NCBI GenBank assembly: GCA_910587095.1
Contig: CAJUMJ010000041.1
Location: 1 to 64,000 of the forward strand
Origin: an uncultured Lachnospiraceae bacterium
Lineage (GTDB): Bacteria; Bacillota; Clostridia; Lachnospirales; Lachnospiraceae
Direction of reading: 5' to 3'
DNA: 64,000 nt
The position numbers were made by a program, and so were the translations under genes. The notes under the pieces are model-generated. The model was not told the origin of the DNA. It was given only the letters and a program-made list of their open reading frames with translations, and ran no database searches. Below, piece by piece: positions 1 through 7,874 of the stretch (within the stretch, counting starts at the first letter, position 1; every line of letters begins with the position of its first letter).

Positions 1-18
1 AGCTAAATGACGCAGAAT

Positions 19-98
19 GAATTTTCATTCTGCAAGGCGGAGGAGGGAGTCGATGCGGTGGCATCGTTGACCGACGACAACACGGCAGATGAAAATTC
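19..98. repeat. Structured dispersed repeat, copy 1
   Basis: A near-copy of this stretch lies at 34815-34894. The outer arms 19-28 and 89-98 pair over ten bases, followed by 30-33 with 85-88. An inner hairpin pairs 52-56 (GATGC) with 61-65 (GCATC) around a GGTG loop. The second copy keeps the loop and both stems but uses different pairs (GTAGC/GCTAC), so the structure rather than the exact sequence is conserved. Function is unknown. It resembles a REP-like or small RNA family. The window edge cuts off the upstream context. Confidence 0.7.
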
Positions 99-269
99 AA
101 GCAAGTTATTTGGTGAAATGTGAATGATACAGTACACTAGTCTTACACAAATGTAAGTTGCGATTCCAAAATGTAAGTTACATCGATGGATGCCGTTTCT
201 CTTATTTGATATCCTTAATTCAGAAAATAAAACATCTCAAAATACACCGACAAAAAGGAGATATCAAAG

Positions 270-330
270 ATTGAAAATTAAAATTTTCAATCGCGAGATT
301 TGTGCCTGCGCGTTGCTTGACACAAACTCG
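270..330 (+). promoter_or_regulatory. Palindromic leader before the small membrane peptide
   Basis: Two adjacent palindromes precede the 367-537 peptide. Positions 270-279 pair with 282-291 (ATTGAAAATT/AATTTTCAAT). Positions 294-304 pair with 321-330 (CGAG-TTTGTG/CACAAA-CTCG). The distance to the peptide's ribosome binding site suits a 5' leader structure, but no promoter was identified. Confidence 0.4.
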
Positions 331-366
331 TTACGCGCAAAGAGCAGCGCAGAAATGGAGAAAACT

Positions 367-537
367 ATGAAAAAGGCATTAATTGTAACAGCAGCTTTGG
401 TAGGAATTATCGCAATGCGCATGATCCTGTCAGTCGCTCTCAGCGAGCAGATAGCGGAAGTATTTTCCAGAGTATCCTTAAGCTTCCTCTTTATCTGCAC
501 ATTGTTTAAGTTCAAACCAAAAACGACAAATCAGTAA
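367..537 (+). CDS. Small hypothetical membrane peptide (56 aa)
   Basis: The ATG at 367 is preceded by GGAG seven bases upstream (ATGGAGAAAACTATG). The 56-residue product starts MKKALIV and has one hydrophobic N-terminal stretch of about 22 residues, a polar break (SEQIAEVFSR) and a second short hydrophobic stretch before a basic tail (FKFKPKTTNQ). It is probably a membrane or exported peptide. No family was recognised. The start context ATGGAGAAAACTATG recurs exactly at the XRE gene at 29825. The palindromes just upstream suggest regulated expression. A toxin-like or membrane-stress peptide is possible but not supported by any motif. Longer in-frame starts upstream lack a ribosome binding site. 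Confidence 0.5.
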   Translation: MKKALIVTAALVGIIAMRMILSVALSEQIAEVFSRVSLSFLFICTLFKFKPKTTNQ

Positions 538-564
538 ACGGCATATTAAGAAAAGGCAGCTAGG

Positions 565-595
565 ACGGCGCAGGAGAATCTCTTCCGCGCCGTCT
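565..595 (+). terminator. Candidate stem-loop terminator
   Basis: GACGGCGC (565-572) pairs with GCGCCGTC (588-595), 27 bases after the small peptide's stop codon. There is no clear T-tract after it, so the terminator call is weak. Positions 600-840 hold no gene I can support. Confidence 0.35.
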
Positions 596-860
596 CGTCG
601 TCCTCTCATCCGGCCAACACGCCTGTCTTTCAAAAGGCAAATCCTTACCTGCGTTTCCAGGTTTTCCCCACGAGTCAGTCCATACTGCATCTTTGCCACC
701 ATTGTAGTTTCCTTCCACACGTCCGCATTACAATAATATGTTATACATATTTGTCAATATAATTCGTTTTATGGTTTTCTTTCTACAACTTTTTGTTGTG
801 TGATAGCATTTTATAACAACGATATTGTCAATCCTATATATGAAAGGGGTTGAGGCATCT

Positions 861-1205
861 ATGAAGGAACTGCGCACAATTATAAGAGATTTGCGCGAAG
901 ATAAGGATCTCAAGCAGAAAACCATCGCCGAATATCTTGGCGTATCACAGCAGACCTACTCAAATTACGAAAACGGCCATCGCGAAATTCCTATTTGGGC
1001 CGTCATCAAGCTTTCGAAATATTATAAGGTAAGCACGGATTACCTGCTCGGCGCAGACTCAGGATATCTCGGCAGTACAAATCTGAGCGGAAAATACCTT
1101 GGCGATGTCACCCTGCACGATGTGGTATTTGATATGCAGAAGCTGAACGCCAAGGACCGGCGTGATCTGCTGCGCTATCTCCGATTTCTGAAAAATGCAA
1201 ACTAA
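861..1205 (+). CDS. XRE-family HTH transcriptional regulator
   Basis: This 114-aa protein has a lambda-repressor-like helix-turn-helix in residues 1-65. The recognition helix lies around GVSQQTYSNYENGHREIP, followed by the usual segment LSKYYKVSTDYLLG. The C-terminal 45 residues (LHDVVFDMQKLNAKDRRDLLRYL region) are probably helical and dimerising. The ATG at 861 is chosen because GAGG sits six bases upstream; an in-frame ATG at 840 would add seven residues and overlap that site. The target is unknown, and the nearest downstream gene in the same orientation is the cotH homologue at 1699. A second small XRE gene of similar layout lies at 29825. Confidence 0.85.
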   Translation: MKELRTIIRDLREDKDLKQKTIAEYLGVSQQTYSNYENGHREIPIWAVIKLSKYYKVSTDYLLGADSGYLGSTNLSGKYLGDVTLHDVVFDMQKLNAKDRRDLLRYLRFLKNAN

Positions 1206-1444
1206 TCACAAAACGCGCTTCCGGTAACGTTTTGCAAAACCGGCGTCTGTCCTTTGGCGCGTGGGCCGGTCGATTGTCCGGTATTAACCGTATCGCGTCG
1301 CCCTCGCATGTCTTTTGGCCGGCTATACTGACATCCGTCTGCGATTGCTCTTTCCGTTTTTACTTCAGACTTCCATAGCAATATGCGGGCGCGCCGTTTC
1401 CTCCGCCTTGACACGGCACACGCTTCCCCTTACTATATATATGT
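1206..1444. other. Intergenic, no gene recognised
   Basis: Between the XRE gene and the inverted-repeat element I see no credible coding frame. A local palindrome, CCGGTAACGTTTTGCAAAACCGG in outline around 1219-1241, could be a weak terminator for the XRE gene but lacks a T-tract. Confidence 0.4.
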
Positions 1445-1672
1445 TAGGTAATTGCGAAACTCATCTCAAGGCTGCATTACATTGTGCAAATAGTATAATC
1501 ATAAGCAGACCCTAGGAAAGTGTTTAAATCCTTCGGATTAAAACTGTTGGTACTTGGTGAGGTTCTTTCGAACCTTAGTACCACTACGTTTGGATTGGAG
1601 CGAAAGCGCGTCTGTGTTGATTATACTATTTGTATAACTTTAACAGATGGAATGCAGTTTCGCAATTACCTA
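1445..1672 (+). ncRNA. Multibranched inverted-repeat element (candidate structured RNA or invertible segment)
   Basis: Positions 1445-1461 are the exact inverse complement of 1656-1672 (17 bp). Positions 1487-1501 are the exact inverse complement of 1618-1632 (15 bp), and 1506-1510 pairs with 1610-1614. Inside these nested stems lie three hairpins: 1522-1544 (stem closing on TCC/GGA), 1549-1582 (GGTACT...AGTACC with an inner AGGTTC/GAACCT), and 1600-1607 (GC-GAAA-GC). Nested stems around a multibranch core look like a folded RNA. It ends 26 bases before the CotH start codon, so it could be a leader, a mobile element or a recombinase-flipped promoter. The inner arms contain TATAAT-like boxes but no well-spaced -35. 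No known RNA class was recognised. Confidence 0.5.
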
Positions 1673-1698
1673 TATATGTGTATATATGGGGGTGCGAC

Positions 1699-3669
1699 AT
1701 GCAAAAGAACAAATCTAAACTAATCATACTTGTGCTGACGCTCAGCCTGCTGCTCCTCTTAGCTATAGGATTTCCCACCGTCGACGAGCGTCTACAGGAA
1801 AATCAGCCAAAAGATATCTTCCCACAAGAGCACGCTGTCTCAAAGCAAATGGTTGAAACGCCGCTTCCCGAAACAGTTCCCGGAAAATCGCTTCCAAAAG
1901 TCACGCTTACATTAGAGGACGCAGCGCCGGACTTCCAAATTACCCTTTGGCAAAGCGATACAGGCGTCTGCTATTTTTTTCTGCCCGGATTTGCCCGCGA
2001 AAAAGGGCTGATGCTCACCGACCATGAAAATAACCGCGTCTGCATCAACGGCATAGAAATCGAAAATACGGATGTACTGCGCGGTATCCTGGAGGACACG
2101 TCTTACGAGCTTTCCCTGATCGCTCCCGAAGGCGATGTCGTCCTGCGCCGACAGCTCTTTTTTATGTATTCCTCGGATCTTCCAGTCATGACACTTTCTA
2201 CCCGGTCGGGAAACATGGATTATATCGACGCGGATAAAAGCAACGAGGAATCCGGTTCTGCCTTTCTGTTCGACCAGACGGGACAGGCTCTTTATTCCGG
2301 CAATGTGAAATCCATTCGCGGAAGGGGAAACTCCACCTGGGGACTCTCAAAAAAGCCTTACCAGATAAAATTATATGAAAAGGTGGATCTTTTCGGCTTC
2401 GGCCCGGCGCGTTCCTGGAATCTCATCGCAAACGGATACGACGAGACAAAACTCCGTAACCGGATCGCCTCCGATCTGGCCGGTGCTCTCGATATGAATT
2501 ATATTCCTGAGTGCCAGATGATCGACCTTTACATCAATCAAGTCTATTACGGAAATTATTATCTGACCGAAAAAATCCGGGTGGACGAATCAGGAATCGA
2601 CATTCAAAATATGGATGTCTATGTGGATGACGCCTACAATGAGAAGGAGCTGGAAAAACTGGAGCGTTTCCAAAATGAGGACGGCACAAGAAAATGGGTC
2701 GAAACAGACATCGAACCCGATGATTTGACGGGCGGTTATCTCCTGGAGCGGGAGATTGCCTCGCGGTTTGAAACGGAGATCAGCGGATTTATCACGGATC
2801 AGGGAGACTGCTATACCTTGCAAAGCCCCTCCTACGCATCGGAAGATCAGGTAACCTATATCGCCGATCTCATGCAGGCGTTCCAGGATGCCGTGGAACA
2901 ACCGGACGGAATGCACCCGGAAACGGGCATGCATTATTCGGAATATATCGACATGGATTCTTTCATACAGAAATATCTGGTGGAAGAGATCTCCAAAAAT
3001 TATGACGGTGGCGTCACAAGCAGTTTTTTCTATAAACCGCACGACGCGGCGGACAAAAAACTCTTCGCCGGGCCGATATGGGATTACGACGTTGCTTTCG
3101 GCAACTGTAATCTGGATAAAGTTGCAAGCAACCCCCTTGGCGTCACCCGACTCCACGACCACGTCTACGCGACGGAAATTTTCTCTCAGCTTTACGAGCA
3201 GGAAGATTTTTACCGCCAAATGACAGACATGTACAAAGAAAAAGCGCTTCCTTATCTCGATGACCTGCTTGAGCACAGGCTTGACGAGATGGTGGAAATG
3301 AGCCGCGCTTCCGTAGCTATGGATCGCACCCGCTGGGAGGCGCCCGAGAACCGTTATCAGTATTACCAGGAATATGACAACAGTGTCAGATATCTGAAAT
3401 ACTTTATAGAGAAGAGGCGGGACTTTCTGAACGAAGTCTGGCTGGATGGCGTCGTGTATCACAACCTGTCCTTTATGACAGACGGCGAAATCTGGCAGAC
3501 ACAGTGCGTCAGGGACGGAGAACTCCCCTCCGGGGAACCTGTACCTGTCCGCTACCACTCCCCTTCCCTGTTCCTGGGATGGGTGAACGAATACGGCGTT
3601 CCGTTCGACGCCTACAAGCCTGTCTACGAAGATATGACATTCCATGCCGAATGGCTGGAGGTACACTAG
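1699..3669 (+). CDS. Secreted CotH-family protein (spore-coat-kinase-like) with C-terminal repeat tail
   Basis: The product is 656 aa. It has an N-terminal signal or anchor (LIILVLTLSLLLLLAIGF), a low-complexity linker to about residue 70, a beta-rich region, then a CotH kinase-like domain. That domain shows IRGRGNSTWG near residue 206, WNLIANGYDETKLRN, YYGNYYLTEKI and IWDYDVAFGN near 460; the paired Asp residues are expected metal ligands in this fold. The last 45 residues (LFLGWVNEYG...FHAEW) resemble an InlB-type B-repeat, suggesting display at the surface. CotH proteins in Bacillus phosphorylate coat proteins; clostridial paralogues are mostly uncharacterised. GGGGGT lies just before the ATG. 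The gene converges on the transporter operon, sharing four bases at the stop codons (3666-3669). Confidence 0.85.
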   Translation: MQKNKSKLIILVLTLSLLLLLAIGFPTVDERLQENQPKDIFPQEHAVSKQMVETPLPETVPGKSLPKVTLTLEDAAPDFQITLWQSDTGVCYFFLPGFAREKGLMLTDHENNRVCINGIEIENTDVLRGILEDTSYELSLIAPEGDVVLRRQLFFMYSSDLPVMTLSTRSGNMDYIDADKSNEESGSAFLFDQTGQALYSGNVKSIRGRGNSTWGLSKKPYQIKLYEKVDLFGFGPARSWNLIANGYDETKLRNRIASDLAGALDMNYIPECQMIDLYINQVYYGNYYLTEKIRVDESGIDIQNMDVYVDDAYNEKELEKLERFQNEDGTRKWVETDIEPDDLTGGYLLEREIASRFETEISGFITDQGDCYTLQSPSYASEDQVTYIADLMQAFQDAVEQPDGMHPETGMHYSEYIDMDSFIQKYLVEEISKNYDGGVTSSFFYKPHDAADKKLFAGPIWDYDVAFGNCNLDKVASNPLGVTRLHDHVYATEIFSQLYEQEDFYRQMTDMYKEKALPYLDDLLEHRLDEMVEMSRASVAMDRTRWEAPENRYQYYQEYDNSVRYLKYFIEKRRDFLNEVWLDGVVYHNLSFMTDGEIWQTQCVRDGELPSGEPVPVRYHSPSLFLGWVNEYGVPFDAYKPVYEDMTFHAEWLEVH

Positions 3670-4481
3670 AGATTACTGTGTCTTTTGTTTATACTTTTTC
3701 GCATATAATTGCCTAAATTCGTCAAAGCGACAATCGTACCTGCCAGAAAAATGCCCGGGATCAGGACAATCCACCAGGCGCGGGAAAGCAGTGCGTTCTC
3801 CGCCTGGGAGAGCATACTTCCCCAGGAAACCGCTTCCACCGGCAGCCCCAGCCCCATGAAGCTCAAAGTGGCCTCCGCAACCATGGCGTTTCGCACGCTC
3901 ATAACCGCCATAAACAGGATGGAAGGGATAAAATTGGGCGCAAGATGGCGGCAAAGTAAGTGAAAAAAACCTCCTCCGAGACATTTGGCCGCCAGCACGT
4001 ATTCCGTGCTTTTCAGTTGCAATACCTCTGTTCTCACTACCTTCGCCATACTCATCCAGCCTGTCAAACCGATCGCCAGAGACAGGCTGTACACGTTCGC
4101 CTTACCCATAGTGGCCTGCAAAAAAATCGTCAGTAAAAGACCCGGCACGCTGAATACCAAATCCGTCAGCCTCATCAAGATCCCGTCCATCCACGCAGGC
4201 GCATAGCCGCTTACGCTTCCCACTAAAACGGCAAGAAGCGTGGAAAAGAACGCCGCCAGAAAACCGATCAGCAAAGACGCCCGGCCGCCATACCATATCA
4301 TAGTAAAAATATCCCTTCCAAGGCTGTCCGTTCCGAAGAAAAAACTGTGGTTCGGAGCCGTATTGCAGTTCCTCAGATCCATGTAGGCGGGATCTGTGCT
4401 CAAAAACAGGCCGCATCCAAAACATCCTGCGGCTATCGCAAGCAAAACCGTCAGGGAAAACAGAGGAAATTTCCTTTTCAA
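3666..4481 (-). CDS. ABC transporter permease, NikC/DppC type
   Basis: This 271-aa inner-membrane subunit of a peptide/nickel-class importer has an N-terminal helix (FSLTVLLAIAAGCFGCGLF), an extracellular loop with the typical FGTDSLGRDIF motif of NikC/DppC/OppC proteins, then several membrane spans. The cytoplasmic coupling helix is around VLAAKCLGGGFFHLLCRHL. It is the last gene of the lar/transporter operon, and its ATG at 4481 overlaps the upstream permease stop by four bases. With the partner permease it would form the translocation channel. Substrate is inferred from context (nickel) rather than sequence, and oligopeptides remain possible. Confidence 0.88.
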   Translation of the reverse strand: MKRKFPLFSLTVLLAIAAGCFGCGLFLSTDPAYMDLRNCNTAPNHSFFFGTDSLGRDIFTMIWYGGRASLLIGFLAAFFSTLLAVLVGSVSGYAPAWMDGILMRLTDLVFSVPGLLLTIFLQATMGKANVYSLSLAIGLTGWMSMAKVVRTEVLQLKSTEYVLAAKCLGGGFFHLLCRHLAPNFIPSILFMAVMSVRNAMVAEATLSFMGLGLPVEAVSWGSMLSQAENALLSRAWWIVLIPGIFLAGTIVALTNLGNYMRKSINKRHSNL

Positions 4482-5455
4482 ACCCGCTCCCCCTTTCCCT
4501 TTGACACACCGATCCGTGGATCGATATATTCATTGATGCCCTGCGCCAGCATATTTCCCAAAATCACGAGCATTCCCGTGAGAATGCTTACAAGCATCAA
4601 CATATTATAGTCGTGATATCTGGCGCTCTCATAAGCAAGCGTGCCGACGCCGGGATAGGAAAACACCGTCTCCACCACATAGGTTCCTCCCAAAATATGA
4701 GGGAACGCAATGGCCATCATACTGAGATATGAGGGGAGGGCATTTCGCAGGCAATGTCGGTAAAGCACCTGTTTGCCGGACATTCCTTTCATTCTCGCCA
4801 AAAGAACATAATCCGCCCGCACCTCCTCGAGTAGTCTGTTCCTGACCTGAAAAGCATAGTACCACAGATGCCCGGCCACCACTACCGCAAGAGGCAGAAT
4901 CAGGTGCGACGCCCTGTCCGCCAGGCTGTTCTCCCCGCCCACCGAATATGCGCCGGAGCTCGGCAGCCAGTCGAGCCAAACCGAAAATACCAGAATCCAA
5001 AACAGCGACATCCAAAATTCGGGGATACAGCTTGTGAGCGTGCCGACCGCACATATCACCCGATCCGCCGTTTTGTCCTCCCGCCAGGCGCAGAAAAGTC
5101 CGAGAAGAAGCGACAGCACAAAGATAACCGCAAATCCCAGTCCCCCGAGAAGCAAAGTATTCCCAATCCGATCCGCGATCACTTCCCTCACATCCATTTT
5201 ATATTTGTAGGAAATACCGAAGTCACCATGAACCGCATTCCGAAGCCAACCCATATACTGGACAGGAATCGGCTCTCCAAGGCCGAGTTTCTCCCTCGCT
5301 CTCTCCTGCTGCTGTGCGCTCATTTTTTCCACCTGTTCACCGTAATACGCGTAGAGTGGATCTCCCGGCGCAGCTCTTGACACGGTAAACACAAGAACGG
5401 ACAGAAGCAATACACTTATCGCAAATCGCAATACACCATACAAAATTCTAATCAA
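4478..5455 (-). CDS. ABC transporter permease, NikB/DppB type
   Basis: This is the second channel subunit, about 325 aa, with multiple membrane spans. It has the family-typical N-terminus (helix, then SRAAPGDPLYAYYG) and the coupling segment DYVLLARMKGMSGKQVLYRH before LRNALPS. I place the start at the TTG at 5455 because GAGGA lies eight bases upstream and the codon overlaps the ATPase stop (TTGATTAG). Another in-frame TTG at 5491 would add 12 residues but has no good ribosome binding site. The overlap on both sides indicates translational coupling with the ATPase and NikC-like genes. Confidence 0.85.
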   Translation of the reverse strand: MIRILYGVLRFAISVLLLSVLVFTVSRAAPGDPLYAYYGEQVEKMSAQQQERAREKLGLGEPIPVQYMGWLRNAVHGDFGISYKYKMDVREVIADRIGNTLLLGGLGFAVIFVLSLLLGLFCAWREDKTADRVICAVGTLTSCIPEFWMSLFWILVFSVWLDWLPSSGAYSVGGENSLADRASHLILPLAVVVAGHLWYYAFQVRNRLLEEVRADYVLLARMKGMSGKQVLYRHCLRNALPSYLSMMAIAFPHILGGTYVVETVFSYPGVGTLAYESARYHDYNMLMLVSILTGMLVILGNMLAQGINEYIDPRIGVSKGKGERV

Positions 5456-6200
5456 ATACCGATTCCTCAAAAAATTCCTCCACACCTGCAATCCGGCAAA
5501 GCTCTCCCTCCCGCATCAGGGCGACTCGATCCGCCACCTTCGCGGCCACCCCCGGATTGTGCGTGACAAAAACAATCGTCATCTCCGCCTTTTTCCTAAG
5601 TTCCAAAAACAGCTCTAAAATCTGCGCCTGTACCGTCACATCAAGGGCAGTGGTCGGTTCGTCCGCGAAGAGAATTTCCGGATCCGCCGCCAAAGCTATG
5701 GCGATCGCACATCGCTGCGCCATGCCGCCGGAAAGCTGACCTGGGTACTGCCCCTTCCTCTCTCCGGGATGAGGAAAGCCCACCAGCTCCATCAGCTCTT
5801 CCACTTTCTCCTGCCGTTTCCCGCGTGAGAGCGCCGGCTGACGCATACGCACCGCCTCGGCGATCTGGGCGCCTACAGTCATGCACGGATTTAACGCCGT
5901 CATGGGATTTTGAAACACCATGGAGAAAGCGTTTCCCCGGAGCTTTTGCATCTGCTTTTCAGAATACCCCGTGATCTCTCTTCCGTGAAAAAAAATCCGT
6001 CCCGTCCTGATCCTCGCCACGTCGGGCAGAAGCTTTAAAATGCTCTTGCACAGCACGCTCTTCCCGCACCCGGTTTTTCCCATGACCGCCAATATTTCTC
6101 CCTTATGTAAAGAAAAACTGACGTTTTTTAACGCCTGCTGTTCTCCCTCCGGCCGGTAAAAGCTGACTGAAAGGCCCTCTACCTCCAATAAATCCGGCAT
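5448..6200 (-). CDS. ABC transporter ATP-binding protein, NikD/DppD type
   Basis: This 250-aa cytoplasmic ATPase has Walker A GKTGCGKS (about residues 41-48), a Q-loop (VFQNPMTALNPCMTVG, typical of the Opp/Dpp/Nik class), signature LSGGMAQR, Walker B ILFADEPTTALDVTVQAQ and a switch His in VTHNPG. It stops soon after the switch region, so it lacks the oligopeptide-type C-terminal extension; that short form resembles NikD. Only one ATPase gene is in the operon, whereas such importers usually pair two different ATPases (NikD/NikE). Either it works as a homodimer or the partner lies elsewhere. The ATG at 6200 follows GAGGAGTGAGGC and is three bases after the binding-protein gene. Confidence 0.88.
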   Translation of the reverse strand: MPDLLEVEGLSVSFYRPEGEQQALKNVSFSLHKGEILAVMGKTGCGKSVLCKSILKLLPDVARIRTGRIFFHGREITGYSEKQMQKLRGNAFSMVFQNPMTALNPCMTVGAQIAEAVRMRQPALSRGKRQEKVEELMELVGFPHPGERKGQYPGQLSGGMAQRCAIAIALAADPEILFADEPTTALDVTVQAQILELFLELRKKAEMTIVFVTHNPGVAAKVADRVALMREGELCRIAGVEEFFEESVFD

Positions 6201-6203
6201 GCC

Positions 6204-7787
6204 TCACTCCTCCATTGTCCAATCCGCAATGTTCCAGAAAATACCCACGCCGTGATGTCCCATAACCGTGTCCGGCGAAATCCCGTGAATCGTAGTTTTC
6301 GCCACATAATTTGCATGGATATAGCAGATAAAAGCGTAGGGCGGATCTGCCGCAAGCTCCTCCTGAAACCGCTTGTACGCCTCGGCCCGCACCTCGGCAT
6401 CTGCCGATTCCCGCGCCTGCGTCAGATACCCGTCCACTTTTGTATTGGAGTAACCGCTGTAATTCGCGCCCTTGTCCGTCCCGAACACCTTGTATGTATG
6501 GTCGTCCGCGTCGAAGGGACTTCCCCAGCCGATCAAGTAAGCCATCTGACCATTCCAGTCAACCTGCGCCGGAATTTCCACAGAGCAATCGATCCCGACC
6601 TCTCTGATCTGCTGCGCCGCCGCACGGGCCATATCCAGCCGCACCTGATCTCCTGCGCCCACACTGATCACAAAGGAAAGCGGTCTGCCGTCTCTTTCGT
6701 AAATACCTTCCTCGCCCCTGGTGCAGCCTGCCTCTTCCAGAATACGTCTCGCCCTTTCCGGGTCATAGTCATAATGATCCACATTCTCATTGTTATAACC
6801 GTTTTGCTGAAGCGGCCCGTAAGCAGGCATCCCCTGTCCAAGCAGCACCGCGTCAATGATGGCTTCCCTGTCGATGGCGCAGCAAACCGCCGGAATGATA
6901 TCCCTGTTTTCCTTCCAAAACTCATGGTGGAAATTGAAGAGAATCCCTCTGTAATCGGAGGTTTTCATATCATAACAGGCATATCCCTCCCGACCGGCAA
7001 AATTCCCGGCGTCTTTAGGCGTCAGCAGTGCAAGATCCAGTTCGCCCGCCTCCATCTGTAAGGCTCTGGCATTGTCATCCGTGATAATCTTAAAAATAAC
7101 CTTGTCGATATGGGGCGCGCCCTGAAAATAATCCTCGTTTTTAGTCAGAACAATAGACTGCCCCGCGTCCCAACTCTCCAGTTTATACGGCCCGGTCCCC
7201 ACAGGATTCCGGAAGTAATCCGATTCCTGCATGTCCTCCCCCGCAAGCAGATGCTTTGGCAAAACAGCCATGGTCATATAGTCGAGAAAGGCCGCGTTTT
7301 GCGCCGCCAGCCGAAAGGATATCGTATGATCGTCCACCACCGTAATTTCTTTCACTTCCTCATAATTGGGAGCGTTCTCGGAACCGTTATCGGGATCCAT
7401 GATCGCCTCGATGGTAAATTTCACATCCGCCGCCGTAAAGGGTTCCCCGTCATGCCAGTTTACTCCCTCCTCCAGATGAAACGTGTAGGTATTGGACGTT
7501 CCGTCAAACTCCCAGCTCTTTGCAAGGCAGGGGACGACCTCATTTTTCCCGTTGTGGGCGGTAAGGCCGTTAAAGAGCAGAATATTGATCTCACCGTGCT
7601 CATCCATCGCCGGATTGATGCGGGTGTAATCCCCGCTGCCGTAAACCAGTGTGGCAGCAGCCGCGGGCTCGCCCTCCGTCTCCCCTGTGCCCGCCGGCTC
7701 CTTGCCGCCGCAGGCTGTCAGCAGCAGCAAAAGGACCGCACAAAGCATACCCGCCCTTTTTTGCCCGTTCCTCTCTGATTTTCTCAT
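6204..7787 (-). CDS. Family 5 extracellular solute-binding lipoprotein (probable nickel-type)
   Basis: The product is about 527 aa with a lipoprotein signal (LCAVLLLLLTAC, lipobox Cys about residue 25). It has the family 5 hallmarks YTFHLEEGVNWHDGEPFTAADVKF and NPVGTGPYKLESW. It would capture substrate outside the membrane and deliver it to the permease pair encoded downstream. The setting directly after larE-larB-larC makes nickel, or a nickel chelate, the likely cargo; this is inference, since the fold is shared with peptide-binding proteins. The start is uncertain: ATG at 7787 has GGAGG twelve bases upstream, and ATG at 7799 touches that GGAGG. A small GC-rich hairpin lies in the 87-base gap before it. 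Confidence 0.85.
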   Translation of the reverse strand: MRKSERNGQKRAGMLCAVLLLLLTACGGKEPAGTGETEGEPAAAATLVYGSGDYTRINPAMDEHGEINILLFNGLTAHNGKNEVVPCLAKSWEFDGTSNTYTFHLEEGVNWHDGEPFTAADVKFTIEAIMDPDNGSENAPNYEEVKEITVVDDHTISFRLAAQNAAFLDYMTMAVLPKHLLAGEDMQESDYFRNPVGTGPYKLESWDAGQSIVLTKNEDYFQGAPHIDKVIFKIITDDNARALQMEAGELDLALLTPKDAGNFAGREGYACYDMKTSDYRGILFNFHHEFWKENRDIIPAVCCAIDREAIIDAVLLGQGMPAYGPLQQNGYNNENVDHYDYDPERARRILEEAGCTRGEEGIYERDGRPLSFVISVGAGDQVRLDMARAAAQQIREVGIDCSVEIPAQVDWNGQMAYLIGWGSPFDADDHTYKVFGTDKGANYSGYSNTKVDGYLTQARESADAEVRAEAYKRFQEELAADPPYAFICYIHANYVAKTTIHGISPDTVMGHHGVGIFWNIADWTMEE

Positions 7788-7874
7788 ACCGTCAAACATC
7801 CTCCACCGTAATTTGCTTCGCGCTGTCTTAAGTCGTCCCGCCGCAAACAGCGGGGAACCAATGCGGAGAAGGCC

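Noticed and set aside
478..702. Minus-strand frame starting MVAKMQYGLTRGENLETQ with a promoter-like TTGACA upstream
   Set aside because: Its second half is antisense to the small membrane peptide and no family is evident; possible but not supported enough to annotate.
2590..3666. Long open frame (358 codons) on the minus strand opposite the CotH gene
   Set aside because: It lacks a ribosome binding site and any domain, and mirrors the CotH codon pattern.
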